DNA of 64,000 nucleotides, taken from NCBI RefSeq assembly GCF_964340395.1, contig NC_135568.1:500001-564000 (forward strand), written 5' to 3'. Shown here piece after piece: positions 15,618 through 28,216 of the stretch (position 1 is its first letter; each line of letters begins with the position of its first letter). Under the pieces are notes generated by a model. The model ran no database searches. It was not told the origin of the DNA and saw only the letters and a program-made list of their open reading frames with translations. The DNA is from Glandiceps talaboti (taxonomy: Eukaryota; Hemichordata; Enteropneusta; Spengelidae). The position numbers were made by a program, and so were the translations under genes.

Positions 15618-15690
15618 GTCTGTCTGTCAGTTTGTCTCTCTGTCTGTCCGTCTCTGTCTCTCTGTCTCCCTGTCTCTCTCTCTTTGTTTC
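15486..15690. repeat. (TATC)n then (TGTC)n/(TC)n microsatellite
   Basis: About sixteen TATC units (15486-15549) switch to TGTC and TCTC units that run to about 15690. The result is a pyrimidine-rich strand of over 200 bp. Confidence 0.92.
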
Positions 15691-16757
15691 TATCTCTGTC
15701 TCTCTCGCCCCATCTCTACCACCACCCTCCCTCCTCTCTCTAGTTTTTATAACCCAGAAACCTATTTGACCTGACAAATACATATAATAGATATATATCA
15801 CGCATAACAGACATGAAGGAGCGTCCTGACACGAGGGGCAATGTTGAATTGTATGAAAACCATCGATTACTTGTCATTTGTACAGGTCAATAGTGTTTTC
15901 AAATATTTTAGATGTTTTCAACAATAAACCATAATTATTGACAGGAAGTGCTCCCTATTAGGTCAATTACCGTTTCTGATCAAGTGAATCACAACTATTT
16001 GGACCACTAAGAATGCGTCAAGTGATCAATGTCTGCAGATCACACTGATATGTGAACAAATGCAAATGAAATATTTGCATTTACACATAGCATGATTTAC
16101 CATCGTGGCACAGAATCTCAAGATCTGTGTATAGCAGTAGTAAAGAGATGATTCGATACCACAGGTAGCATCTAGACTAGGTTTACTGAATCTTCACACG
16201 CACCTACACTTCATAGTATATAATATAATAGTATATTGTATTTAACATGACATAATGTAAAAAAATACATTATCTCGAGGAAAAAACAACATACAGAAAG
16301 AACATATCCTATATATACGTTTGACAAACACACAACAATTTAGCTAGGACGGTAGAGCACCAGTATTTGACATAGCAATTTTAATATAGGGTGATAGATA
16401 GGGTACTTTATTTTACGTGTTGGAACCGAGTTTACCAAGTTGTAAATCACTTCTTAGTTATGATACACTCTAGAATAGATTGCTAATTCTAGTCATAACA
16501 TGTTATTGAGTTGGGATTTTCAGTTCAGTAGTGCTATAGGCTAGGTGAAATGTCTGTCTGTGTGTGTGTCTGTCTTGTCATAAAAATACAAACCAATGAC
16601 ATCACGACTTCCGTTCCACCGTGACGCTCTACACATTCACGTACGTGAGAATAAGTCGACCTTCTTATTCTATATTGACCGTCTTTTACAGTATGAGGTA
16701 CATGGATATAAAGTTTGAAGACAACAGCGTTTGCTTTCAAATCTTCACTGGTTTGAA
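15691..16757. other. unannotated sequence with a mirrored octamer pair
   Basis: No gene is recognised. At 16060-16080 an ATGCAAAT and its reverse complement ATTTGCAT are separated by five bases (see separate entry). Confidence 0.5.
16060..16080. promoter_or_regulatory. inverted pair of POU octamer motifs
   Basis: ATGCAAAT (16060-16067) and ATTTGCAT (16073-16080) form an inverted pair with a 5-bp spacer. ATGCAAAT is the classic octamer bound by POU-domain factors. Seeing the motifs is direct; binding or function is inference, and AT-rich DNA produces such motifs by chance. Confidence 0.3.
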
Positions 16758-17495
16758 TAAAGGGAAAGTCCAGTCAGACTTATTTCTGCCTTTAGTACAA
16801 CTGTATTGATTACTGCTATCAACTTAAAGGAAAAGTCCAGTCAGACTTATTTCTGCCTTTAGTACAACTGTATTGATTACTGCTATCAACTTAAGGAAAA
16901 GTCCAGTCAGACTTATTTCTGCCTTTAGTACAACTATATTGATTACTGCTATCAACTTAAAGGAAAAGTCCAGTCAGACTTATTTCTGTCTTTAGTACAA
17001 CTGTATTGATTACTGCTATCAACTTAAGGAAAAGTCCAGTCAGACTTATTTCTGCCTTTAGTACAACCATATTGATTACTGCTATCAACTTAAGGAAAAG
17101 TCCAGTCAGACTTATTTCTGCCTTTAGTACAACTATATTGATTACTGCTATCAACTTAAGGAAAAGTCCAGTCAGACTTATTGCTGCCTTTAGTACACTT
17201 GTATTGATTACTGCTATCAACTTAAAGGAAAAGTCCAGTCAGACTTATTTCTACCTTTAGTACACTTGTATTGATTACTGCTGTCAACTTAAGGGAAAAG
17301 TCCAGTCAGACTTATTTCTGTCTTTAGTACAACTGTATTGATTACTGCTATCAACGTAAAGGAAAAAGTCCAGTCAGACTTATTTCTGCCTTGATTACTG
17401 CTAGCAACTTAAAGGAAAAAGTCCAGTCAAACTTATTTCTGCCTTGATTACTGCTAGCAACTTAAAGGAAAAAGTCCAGTCAAACTTATTTCTGT
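16758..17495. repeat. minisatellite, about 66-67 bp unit, about 11 copies
   Basis: Each unit contains AAGGAAAAGTCCAGTCAGAC, then TTATTTCTGCC, TTTAGTACAAC and ATTGATTACTGCTATCAACTT. Copies are 66 or 67 bp depending on an extra A. The last two or three copies have lost the segment between TTTCTGCC and TTGATTACTG, giving a shorter unit of about 53 bp. Where consecutive copies are 66 bp, a 22-residue repeat appears on both strands, but single-base length variation breaks the frame, which argues against coding. Confidence 0.95.
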
Positions 17496-19176
17496 CATAT
17501 TAACGAAGACATTCATGTGTCCTTCTGTTTACTGAATGTCTGGTAACCGTGAGAATTATTGAAAGAATAATTTGATGACGGATAAACTCGGTAAAGTACT
17601 CTCTTTCTAAAACTACAGTTTCGCCATTAAAAATACACCAATAGAAGAGATCTTTGTATGTATCATAATGTATTGACTGAGTGTTTTGTTAATTCTTTAT
17701 TTTGCCGTAGGAGTTCATAACATCTCGTTTATCGTTGTGTTGTACTTAAAAGTTCACAAAATGATTTACTCATGTGGGGGCAATCAACGACATAGAAAAA
17801 GAAAAACACAACCCTGTTGTGAAATGAAACGTAACGTTTGGTTTACAGAGTACGATTCACTGCTTTAATGAATTATATCAAACTTGACCTTGACGGTCTA
17901 GGACTAATATATATTATTTGTATTTCAAGGAGTCCAGTTCATCAAGTCTATTTATACAATTATTATGCATTCATTTGCGATCTGAATATTAGTCTACAAG
18001 TAGCTTTTTTCCTGACCCCCAATGCCCCATCGTATTAAGACTTACTGTGAATACCATACTACGCAGAGTGAACTGCTAAACAAACTCAACATATCAAACT
18101 TGTACGGAGTAATAAACAAAACAAGACGAAAAACAAATACAAGGTGATAATAAGATATATCAACAACATTTTGATGCTTCATAATTCTCTCTGAACTCTG
18201 TTTTTTCAACTTTCATCTTATATTTGATGTTAATGTATCTCTGCGTAAAAAGTGACATCACGAATACATCACAATGCCACTACAGTGTCATTTACGAATC
18301 ACAAATCGGTATATTTTACAACGAACAAATCAGAAAGGCGATCAAACTCTGTTTCCATTGGTTGCGATAAAATGTTGCGATAGGATGAAAGTTTTTTGAC
18401 CGGACAATTTTAGATAAAAGGAGAAAATGGATATATTTTGGCAACACACAAACTTGTATAAAAAGTACGCATGATTACAACATTACGAAATGCTAAGAAA
18501 AAGTGATTTGCCACAAGGAATTGAGTAAATGTAAATTCATATAGGATACCTGATAAAAGAAAAAATAACAGAAAAGTATACAAAAAAAGCGATGACGTCA
18601 CAAGCATTAACTAAATGTTCTCGCGGTCACTCCACTTCTGTTTTTTTCTTCACATTTTTTTCCGGTAGTGAGAAACGAGGCGAGCTGCCATTGACGTACA
18701 TGTATCGTATAGTTGAAAGGTGTATAGCATTCGTTATACAAACCTGTATTGTCAAGTAATATAACCATCTAAACAATGTATAACATACCATGAATGTTAT
18801 TTCTCAGGAATCTCACCTTACCCTGTTATTATGGGGTGTTGAAATTTGATAGTTGGTCCACAAATTAAAAGAAATCGTTTATCACTCAATTGTTTGCTTT
18901 TGTATTTGGACCTTGAGATGTGAGGCATCAAGTGATCAAAATCATTGGTGAAAATTAAACAGTAGATTGATTTGTAAGAAAATAATATGTTGAGTTTCCT
19001 GTCAACAAACATTGGGGCGTAATTATTTTGATCAGCAAACATGTTAACCTTATTACGGACATAAATTACTCTTAAAATAACACAGCTGTATATGTTTTCT
19101 TAATGGTTTGTGCGATGTTGTGTTGAGTTGTAATGTGTAGCGTTGTTCTTTCTGCTGTGCTGCATCATAGTGAGTC
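17496..19176. other. unannotated sequence
   Basis: Only short frames are present. One perfect TGACGTCA lies at 18593-18600. Nothing else was recognised. Confidence 0.5.
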
Positions 19177-19279
19177 GAGTTGTGTTGTGTTGCGTTGTGT
19201 CGTGTCGAGGTGTGTTGTGTTGTGTTGTTGTGTTGTGTTGTGTTGTGTTGTGTTGTGTTGTGTTGTGTTGTGTTGTGTT
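19177..19279. repeat. (TGTTG)n pentanucleotide microsatellite
   Basis: Repeated TGTTG/TGTTGTGTTG units with a few substitutions at the 5' end become nearly pure from about 19222 to 19279. Confidence 0.9.
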
Positions 19280-19717
19280 ATATGAATTACATGTACATGT
19301 ATTGTTGTGGTGCAAATATGTGTGTTGCCATGACTACATTATATAATGTTACAGTATTTTGCGGACGTTTATAGGGTATTTATACATGCCACGGTGTCAT
19401 ATCCTACATGTTATGGTGTACCAAACTTTGCTGAAACCCATGTAGTGATTGTATACATAATCCGTATTTTATTTTTCTGAAATTCTGTGCCAAGCTGTGA
19501 TGGCGTTCCATTATTAGTGTAGTGTTAAATCATATCACACGATACTAAAGTTCGTGTGTGTTGCTATAACATTGGAATTCAAGCATAACTCTTTTATTTC
19601 ATATATAATAAAAACCCGAAATTGATCTTTAAATATCCGGAGTTATGTTACGAAGTTTATACTCATATTCCCCATGAAAATAATGTTATGAACAACATAT
19701 TTTATATTTGTCGTTTT
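19280..19717. other. unannotated flank of the 51-bp minisatellite
   Basis: No gene or repeat was recognised. The plus-strand open frame that crosses the minisatellite begins at 19622 within this flank. Confidence 0.5.
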
Positions 19718-20522
19718 CATAACAGACTTAGTGGCACACGGGACAGTGAGGTCGTTTGTTGTTGTTTTCATAACAGACATATTGGCATACGGGACAGTCA
19801 GGTCATATGTTGTTGTTTTCATTACAACCTTAGTGGCATACGGGACAGTCAGGTCATATGTTGTCGTGTTCATAACAGACTTAGTGGCATACGGGACAGT
19901 CAGGTCATATGTTGTTGTTTTCATTACAACCTTAGTGGCATACGGGACAGTCAGGTCATATGTTGTTGTTTTCATTACAACCTTAGTGGCATACGGGACA
20001 GTCAGGTCATATGTTGTTGTTTTCATTACAACCTTAGTGGCATACGGGACAGTCAGGTCATATCTTGTCGTTTTCATAACAGACATATTGGCATACGGGA
20101 CAGTCAGGTCATATGTTGTTGTTTTCATTACAACCTTAGTGGCATACGGGACAGTCAGGTCATATGTTGTTGTTTTCATTACAACCTTAGTGGCATACGG
20201 GACAGTCAGGTCATATCTTGTCGTGTTCATTACAGACTTAGTGGCATACGGAATAGTCAGGTCATATGTTGTTGTTTTCATAACAGACTTAGTGGCATAC
20301 GGGACAGTCAGGTCATATGTTGTTGTTTTCATAACAACCTTAGTGGCATACGGGACAGTCAGGTCATATGTTGTCGTGTTCATAACAGACTTAGTGGCAT
20401 ACGGGACAGTCAGGTCATATGTTGTTGTTTTCATAACAGACTTAGTGGCATACGGGACAGTCAGGTCATATGTTGTCGTGTTCATAACAGACTTATTGGC
20501 ATACGGAATAGTCAGGTCATAT
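19718..20522. repeat. minisatellite, 51-bp unit, about 16 copies
   Basis: The unit holds CATAACAGACTTAGTGGCAT, then ACGGGACAGTCAGGTCATAT, then GTTGTTGTTTT. Copies stay exactly 51 bp (first two start at 19718 and 19769), so reading frames are preserved throughout. Two plus-strand frames (306 and 277 codons) and one minus-strand frame (280 codons) stay open, each a 17-residue repeat. Units differ by linked variants: CATAAC/CATTAC, AGACTT/AACCTT/AGACAT, and TGTTGTTTT/TGTCGTGTT. Openness in several frames at once is expected from a stop-free unit with period divisible by three, so a protein is possible but not supported. Confidence 0.95.
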
Positions 20523-21379
20523 CAAACCAATCAGCATATTAGACCAGAGTTACAATACCATTAATATTTCATTTTGAAATTTTGAGAATTTTCTTTCATA
20601 GAATTTTGATTAATTTGTTTGGTTTGTAATTATGGAAATAGATAAAATACTGGGGATGGCGATGAATTGTAGAAATAAAAGGAGAAGGTACTTCTAGGCG
20701 CTATAAATGTTCTTAATAGTACCAGCATGTCTAAATAATACATGATTAATAAAAAACTTGGGCGGGTTTCTCATTTATAACACAATAGGCAATGAACTCG
20801 CCTAACACTTTCGTGGGCTGTATGTAATGATAAATAATTGAAAAAATAGACATTCTGTGTAAGTTAAAATGTGTGTTATTAGCCATTGATATTATCAATA
20901 TTATTCACGCAAAAGTATGTTTATGTTGACGTCAATGTGTACGTTGTAAAACCATTTGATATGACAATGTTATTTCTCAATGTTTTTGAATGTCACAGGA
21001 TGTTCCAATTTCGTGTATATTATTAGCATAGCACCATGCCGCAATCCATCGACCCCACCCACAATATTATATTTCATGTGTAGATAAAAATAACAGAAAA
21101 AAACATAACTCGACACCTCTATTCGTGAAAGTTTATTTATTGATGACATATTTATTTCCTCTTTGATCTAAATTAAGTTATTTTTCTAGTGCAAAGTCAA
21201 ATTCGATAAAATAGACTTTATATCATTTGAACCCTTGACCCCATTAGCCATTACGAGCAATTAATCATAAATAAACAGGTTATGCTTGAAACTAGGTCGT
21301 CGTATTTTCTTTTAATGTGTTGTACAGTGAAGTTATTGCACAGTTTTACAATCAATGTTTAGTTGACACCCCACACCCC
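20523..21379. other. unannotated sequence
   Basis: AT-rich, with no frame of interest. It includes a perfect TGACGTCA at 20927-20934. Confidence 0.5.
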
Positions 21380-21495
21380 TACATACATACATACATACAT
21401 ACATACGTACATACGTACATACGTACATACGTACATACGTACATACATACATACGTACATACATACATACGTACATACATACATACATACATATA

Positions 21496-21529
<34 letters not shown>

Positions 21530-21535
21530 CATACA

Positions 21536-21564
<29 letters not shown>
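21380..21564. repeat. (CATA)n microsatellite with CGTA variants
   Basis: About 46 tetranucleotide units. Units in the first half alternate between ACAT and ACGT types, and two ATAT units occur later. Confidence 0.95.
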
Positions 21565-21566
<2 letters not shown>

Positions 21567-22372
21567 GTGTATATACTTTTTGTTTCTTTGTTGTACATAT
21601 CATTTCGTATTTACCTTTTCAGAATCAAAGTACAAAATGTACTGAGAATACTCTACGAAAATGATAATAGATTTTTCCGTGTAATGGTATTGATCTTTAG
21701 TCAAAGGGTAAGTCAATGTTTAAGCTCAGTGTGTTTCACTTCTGCCACTGTGTACAGGTTGGAAACTGGTGTATTACTGTAAGCATTTCTGGTATCAACA
21801 TTTAAAGCAAGTTCAGTGTTTAAGTTACAAAGCATTTATCTAACAGCTGTTTTGGCGTAGCGTCAATTTGTCGGCGATGAATTCGCCACACTTTTCTGTC
21901 AATAGTGTTCGATCACTGTTTGCATACACTTTGAGATGACCTTGGATGAAGCATAAACTTGTCAAGCAGTTTGCCTTACACTTGAAACTGATACAAACGG
22001 TAAATAAATTGTGCTTGAGCCACGTAAATATTACAATAACAACGTGTAGAGGGACTATGTTCCCAGTAGAAGTGACATATTAGAACATGTATGTACATTT
22101 GAGTGCATTTGGTCAGGGTCTTCTTAAATGAGAAATTTGCTGGTGACTAAAGGAACTTTGGATGACCCATTTCATCTCTTTAATTAAATACTTATATTCA
22201 TTAATCTATTTCTGATGTATACAGATAATTTATGTCCAAATTGTATCCTTTATGTCCATAGGTTTATAGTTGTTGGTATTTGTTTATTTATACTCGTTGG
22301 AGAATTTATTTAACCAACCAACAAACAAATACTCCTGAACACCAAATTATTAAAATATAATTCATAATATAT
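21565..22372. other. unannotated sequence
   Basis: No gene, repeat or RNA feature was recognised. Confidence 0.5.
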
Positions 22373-22800
22373 AGTTGGTTTTCTATTGCCATGGTTGACT
22401 TTCTATTGTCATAGTTGGCTTTCTATTGTCGTGGTTGGCTTTCTATTGTCATAGTTGGCTTTCTATTGTCGTGGTTGGCTTTCTATTGTCATAGTTGGCT
22501 TTCTATTGTCGTGGTTGGCTTTCTATTGCCATGGTTGGCTTTCTATTGTCCATGGTTGACTTTCTATTGTCATAGTTGGCTGTCTGTTGTCATAGTTGGC
22601 TTTCTGTTGTCATAGTTGGCTTTCTATTGTCATGGTTGGCGTTCTTTTGTCGTGGTTGGCTTTCTATTGCCATGGTTGGCTTTCTGTTGTCATGGTTGGT
22701 TTTCTATTGTTATGGTTGGCTTTCTATTGTTATGGTTGGTTTTCTGCTGTCATGTTTAGTTCTCTAATTCTGTTGTCATGGCTGGCTTTCTGTTGTAAAG
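22373..22800. repeat. minisatellite, 20-bp unit, about 21 copies
   Basis: The unit is GTTGGCTTTCTATTGTCATG, with recurrent variants CATA, CGTG, GCCATG and CTGTTG. In the first third, copies with CGTG and CATA alternate, which suggests expansion of a two-unit (40-bp) block. The array is broken once near its 3' end (TTCTCTAATTC at about 22761). The hydrophobic open frames across it are translations of the repeat. Confidence 0.95.
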
Positions 22801-25310
22801 TGTGCAACTAAGGTTTCGCCGCATTGTTTAAAGTTTTGCATTTGGTCGGCATACAACATTTTACAACACCGAGTACAAATACAAAATGTCCATGCATGTA
22901 GTTAATAATGACCGCCAAGATTTTATTGACTTATCAAAATTGTACATAGGTACTTAGTAGGGTATACACATTTCCGTATTTAGTTTAATTTCGTAGTAAC
23001 CCCACCATACAAGTTGCATGACCTGTTAAAGACAAATTTTAACTTTAGTTAGTTTAAGGTTATAAATATGGACTCTGCAAAAAGGGTCACCAGAATAGTA
23101 ACCATGGCAAATGAAAAGATAAGCCCATTTGTTGTCATGGTAGATTGATCCTGAATATGCACGGTAGCTATACATTTGTAATTGTAATAAAAATAGCTAT
23201 GTAAATAGTAATTTATGCACCGAGTATGGGCCAGAGTATATCAATATCGAATTAATAATAACCTGCGGCCATTTTGGAAACTACTTCATTATTTGGTCAT
23301 GTTCAGTGTCCTATAAATGGTAGCATGTTGATGTGTTGTACACTGAACCTCAGTGAGAGAGATGAATCTTGAATACCGTCTGTATTATTTTACATACGTA
23401 CCTGGTGAAAATAACGGCAACGCGTGTTGTGTCATGAACTGAGAGAGTTGTTGCCTGGGTTGAAGTGTTGGTGAACGACTTGTGTCGACCCTGGCATACG
23501 ATGGTCTTGTATTATACCGTTGCCTTATTCATGACTGTTTTGAAGACAGATTCTTTTCATTACTCTTAACATATTGATTGACAGTTAAGCTGTATCACAC
23601 ACGCGTACTAGCTAGGGCGCCCCCGCCGTCGAAAATTGTAACAGTCTCCTCTACAAAGTTTCAGGTGGTATGAAAATACATATTCGTAACACTGAATTGT
23701 TTTTAGTTTCCATTCTCATTTGAAATTTCTCCATTTTTATTTAACTACTTGTAAAAGTAAAACTCGCGAGTATGTGTTGCAAGACATGTTTCTTACAAGG
23801 CGTTGTCAAATAGAAAATAACCTCTTGGTCCTCCTAGTATTCAAACATGTAACACTTTGTGTGGTTGTGATGGGCGACATTGATATCTGAATACACGGAT
23901 AAATACGGGTCAGATTCCAGTGGCTCAGCGAAACTTTAAATGTCAAAAGAAAGGTATTAAAGGTTCGACGAACTGTAATATACAATAACATCGTATCTGT
24001 AGATTGCTAGCCTCTGGATATAACAAGTACAGAACGGAAGGAAAGGTTTTAGACGTTGGTCTAAGGTATGGTATACCAGTCTAGATTTACTCTACGTGGC
24101 ACGGGCTTGGCGGCGCATTAACACAGATTTGTACTTTGGGTTTGGAAAGTCCGTGTTACCAGAACCTTTCAAGGTTAGTAAGTTAGTATACAAGTACTTT
24201 AAACGATAACTTATGTTAACATTAATACAGCGCTATCACTTTCCATAGTTTATCGTCAACTTTTGTAATCCATTACTGCAGTGATTGTCTTGTTTTCCCG
24301 TCGGATAACAGCTGTGTTGTACTGACAACGTCTCAGGAACACTATCTGATCGTGTTACACTAGAGGGTTAATCACACACAAAGTACGTTGCTAGAAATGT
24401 TAGATGATTGTATAAAAAATGACCCTAAATGATAAATCTAGACGAACACATGTCTGTATATTGTCAGCTTTTGGGATCAAACATTAGGGTCTCGCGTCCG
24501 ATCCATTCAGCATTCCATATTGTTTTAACTCAGCATATGTCCAGCATATGTTCAACACTGACACTCGAGTTTGTACAAAGTGTAGAAATGTTTTCACCAG
24601 GTTTACCGACCCTTTGTATAGTCGAGGACATAAACACTGCCTATTGGTCCGAAACACTCTTCAGGTGTTGTCTAGCCAAACTCATTAAGTTTGACCTTTT
24701 GATGACCCAAACTCAACAACTCCATAGGAAACTGACGAGTTTTAGAAGTGACTGGGGTGTGACATCGGCTGACCTTAAGAACGGAAGTGGGTATTGATGC
24801 AGTCGCTAGCCCACACACATCAGTTTATGGCAGTGGTATAACAGCTCGGGGGAAAACTTATGTTTTAGAGAAATGGGATTGAAATAAAGTAAACAACGGG
24901 TCGAGATTCATAAACATCGACTACATATTTTAATTGAGTACAACTTATTACCTTAGGAGGTTACACATACATTCCTCCTATAAAAACAACTCTGTGACTA
25001 CAAATCCAACCCCGCGCCAAAACTCGAAAATATCCAAGTCAAGTTCTACACCTTACAGTAAGTGTTATGTTGGTTGTTTCGTCATAGACCTTATACGTAC
25101 AGGGTCCATGGTTTTGTTGGAATCTTTTTAATTTTCCAGTATGGTCACTACTGTTTGATTTTGTATTTCTTCTCTTACAACACCGTATTTATTTCGAGTG
25201 AATTTGTCTGAGGATGTCTTTCGGTCATTCATTGTTAGGTCACAATATATATAAAGACAAAGAGATTTACAGAGTAACTGATAGAAGACAGAGAAACCAA
25301 CCAACGAATA
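22801..25310. other. unannotated sequence
   Basis: A 122-codon plus-strand frame (24429-24797) is the longest. It has ordinary composition but no family I recognise, no clear upstream context and no splice evidence. It is recorded here as open sequence and not as a gene. Confidence 0.5.
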
Positions 25311-25381
25311 CTATGTATGTATGTATGTATGTATGTATGTATGTATGTATGTATGTATGTATGTATGTATGTATGTGTGTA

Positions 25382-25412
<31 letters not shown>

Positions 25413-25484
25413 ATGTATGTATGTATGTGCGTGTGTATGTGTGTATGTATGTATGTGTGTGTGTGTGTATGTGTGTGTATGTGT
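25311..25484. repeat. (TATG)n/(TGTG)n microsatellite
   Basis: About sixteen uninterrupted TATG units are followed by mixed TGTG and TATG blocks up to 25484. Met-Tyr-Val-Cys frames are translations of the repeat. Confidence 0.95.
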
Positions 25485-27659
25485 CCGGCAGTCCGGCATC
25501 ATGTCATGTTCCACAGTCCATAACACTCTATTCTTGACCCTCACATTCCTAAATTGACTTTCCCCTTATCCATGACCTTTCCACCCTATAATAGCCTTTA
25601 ATGTTTGTGGTCTTAAATTTAAACTAAATATTCGGCTAAACTTAGAATAATGCCTTCACTTGCATATTAATGGAAGAAACGTCTGGAAACTGTCACTTAC
25701 CAGTACCTTAAAAATGTTACATTACGCGGTTGTGAAATACAACACCAGACAGTTTAATATAATGAAATATTGTCGAAAACGTTTTTATGGTGGTATCAAG
25801 TCAATAAGGTAGACAGCTCATGGTTTATTTTAATACTATGTCAGACGTTCAATCCGGCTTCTGATCAAACACAGTATATCAGTTACCTTAATTGTTTTAG
25901 AAGTAAGAAAGTTTATATTTTTCATATCAACAGTCACTGATATTTTGTAACGTTAAATCGTGTAACTATCGACTAGGGAATTTCCTGTTTCTCAGATCAG
26001 AACATGTTTTCTGCTTTCGGGACGCGTTGCCAATAATAACCCCACCCCGTTGTTTAATTTTGTTGTCACAAAACGCCTTCTTTCTTTATGATGGCAAAGA
26101 AAACTTGCTAGTGTACATTAAATAAACGACATTTTGCAGACAATCTGTAAGTATGCAGATTTTCATATTAGGATTCAAATTTGAGTTAGATTTCAATATG
26201 TTTCATTAACCATTCCTAAGTGCACGACTACATATGTAACGACCGGGGCAACGTCCCTATTAAACGTATGTGAATTGTAGATATAACAAAGTAGGATCCT
26301 TTATTGCACTATTATTTATAGAACTCGAAGGTGAAGGCTGTACTGGGGGGGGGGGGCAAAGGTCAAGACTGTTTGTGGGGTCTTGATGTATACAGATAAT
26401 CATGTGATAATACCAGACTGCGATATACTATACTGCGATAGTTTCACATGTATTACCATAACGTCATGTGTTTTGCCATTATCTTGTCAACATTTTATAA
26501 TGGTAGAAATAGTCTCTTTTTTCTATTTATCACACCTTTAATTGTGGTTTTCGTCTATTGTGTCACGTTTATATACGTACCGCATTCGATTGGCTGTCGT
26601 GTATTATTACGCAAAAATGGAAACTTAGGCGTCTACCGTTATAAAGGCAAAATAAAAACTGGTTTGGTTCCAATTACCTACAGTTAGGGAGGCTGGTTTT
26701 GAATGTTTCTATCTTTTGGGAGTCTTTGTAAATTTTAAGCTATATTTGAAGAATTTAAGATTTGGCTTTCGGGTCATTGGACTGTAGTATATGAACGTCA
26801 CATACATATATACGAGTATTGTTTTAGCGATGTTTTAAAACGTGCCGTTCTAGAGAAATAAAAATGGAAAAAAACGGTGCACATAAAACGATGTTTGATA
26901 AAACAGATCAAGCTACCTCCGAGTCCTAAGTTTCGCGTTTCATTTCTGCAATTCTTTAGATAACAGACACTGCTACAATATAAAAATGTTATCTACAAAA
27001 TTAATGTTCGACTTACATGTAATAAATAAAATATATGCAGAGCTGGGCAACACAGAATTGCCGGGAGCTACTTGTAAAATACATGGTCGTTATTTTAGTT
27101 GAGTCATTCGACGCTCTCATTAAAATCTCTAAAGTTTTACGTCAGTATAGAACAATTTAACCAGAAAATATGGTCATGAAATAGAGATGTAGTGTTCAAA
27201 GCAGTAAAACTCTTTCCTACTCCCAGAGCGACCGTGAACAATATTTCCCGCCAAACGAAATGGAACATTTTGTTCAAGCGTCATTGACATTGTCGTTCAT
27301 CGGGTTCTTCATACCGTCGTAAACCCAGCCTCTTTTACGGCACCGTCCAATACGCATCGTCAATATCAGCACAGATCTGGTTTGCGAGAATGAGTACTTG
27401 ATATTTCGCAGTTTCGCGGAAGAAATATCAGTTTAATAGTTTGTGAGAATGGGTTCTTCTCAAATTATGGATATTGGGTGAGAATAATGGTATTCGGTAA
27501 TCTAACTAACACATTCTACATTTTCCCGTCTCCACATGAATATTATATAAAAGAAAAAAATCAATTTTCAACCAAGATGACCAGCGAGTCTTCCACAGCT
27601 GTTAAAATTCAATTCATACTAGTATATCGGTTTCCATTGTAAATAGATGGCCTATACCC
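25485..27659. other. unannotated sequence
   Basis: No gene was recognised. There is a run of eleven G near 26346. Frames do not exceed 80 codons. Confidence 0.5.
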
Positions 27660-27716
27660 TCTCTCTCTCTATATATATATATAGACGAAAAACCCTACTT
27701 GATTTTCTTCTACCCT

Positions 27717-27807
<91 letters not shown>
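27660..27807. repeat. (CT)n and long (AT)n tract
   Basis: A short CT run and AT run (27660-27682) are followed by unique sequence and then by about 88 bp of pure (AT)n (27720-27807), which adjoins the 62-bp direct repeat. Confidence 0.95.
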
Positions 27808-27808
<1 letters not shown>

Positions 27809-27866
27809 TATTACGCTCTGCCACTGCGGTATAGAGCACTGTCTTAGCAGATTGATACTCACCGAG

Positions 27867-27927
<61 letters not shown>

Positions 27928-28121
27928 TATATAGTTTTGGTAGTACTGGAACTCTTTCTTGGTTGTAACTCGGAGTTTCACGCATGGTGCGAGTGTCTGA
28001 TGATCGCACCATGCGTGAAACTCCGAGTTACAACCAAGAAAGAGTTCCAGTACTACCAAAACTATTACGCTCTGCCACTGCGGTATAGAGCACTGTCTTA
28101 GCAGATTGATACTCACCGAGT

Positions 28122-28123
<2 letters not shown>
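27808..28123. repeat. perfect palindrome with 62-bp direct repeats among (AT)n
   Basis: A 62-bp sequence starting CTATTACGCTCTGCCACTGC and ending CACCGAGTTA occurs at 27808-27869 and again, identically, at 28062-28123. Copy 1 runs into (AT)n (27868-27931). After that come two perfect 60-bp inverted arms (27933-27992 and 28004-28063) around an 11-bp spacer (27993-28003). The second arm continues directly into copy 2 (one-base overlap), and copy 2 runs into another (AT)n tract. A simple reading is a unit of about 120 bp with an (AT)n end, present once complete (28004-28123) and once as a disrupted, partly inverted copy. Mobile origin is likely but the family is not known to me. Confidence 0.9.

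Positions 28124-28214
<91 letters not shown>
28124..28214. repeat. long (AT)n tract
   Basis: About 90 bp of pure alternating AT lies between the palindrome complex and the minus-strand retroposon-like end at 28215. It could be the tail of either neighbour. Confidence 0.95.

Positions 28215-28216
<2 letters not shown>

Noticed and set aside
19622-20564. 306- and 277-codon plus-strand frames and a 280-codon minus-strand frame as genes
   Set aside because: They are all translations of an indel-free 51-bp tandem repeat whose period is a multiple of three; three frames being open together argues against any one being selected.
24429-24797. 122-codon plus-strand frame as a gene
   Set aside because: It has normal composition but no recognised family, signal peptide or splice context, and frames of this length occur by chance in a window of this size.
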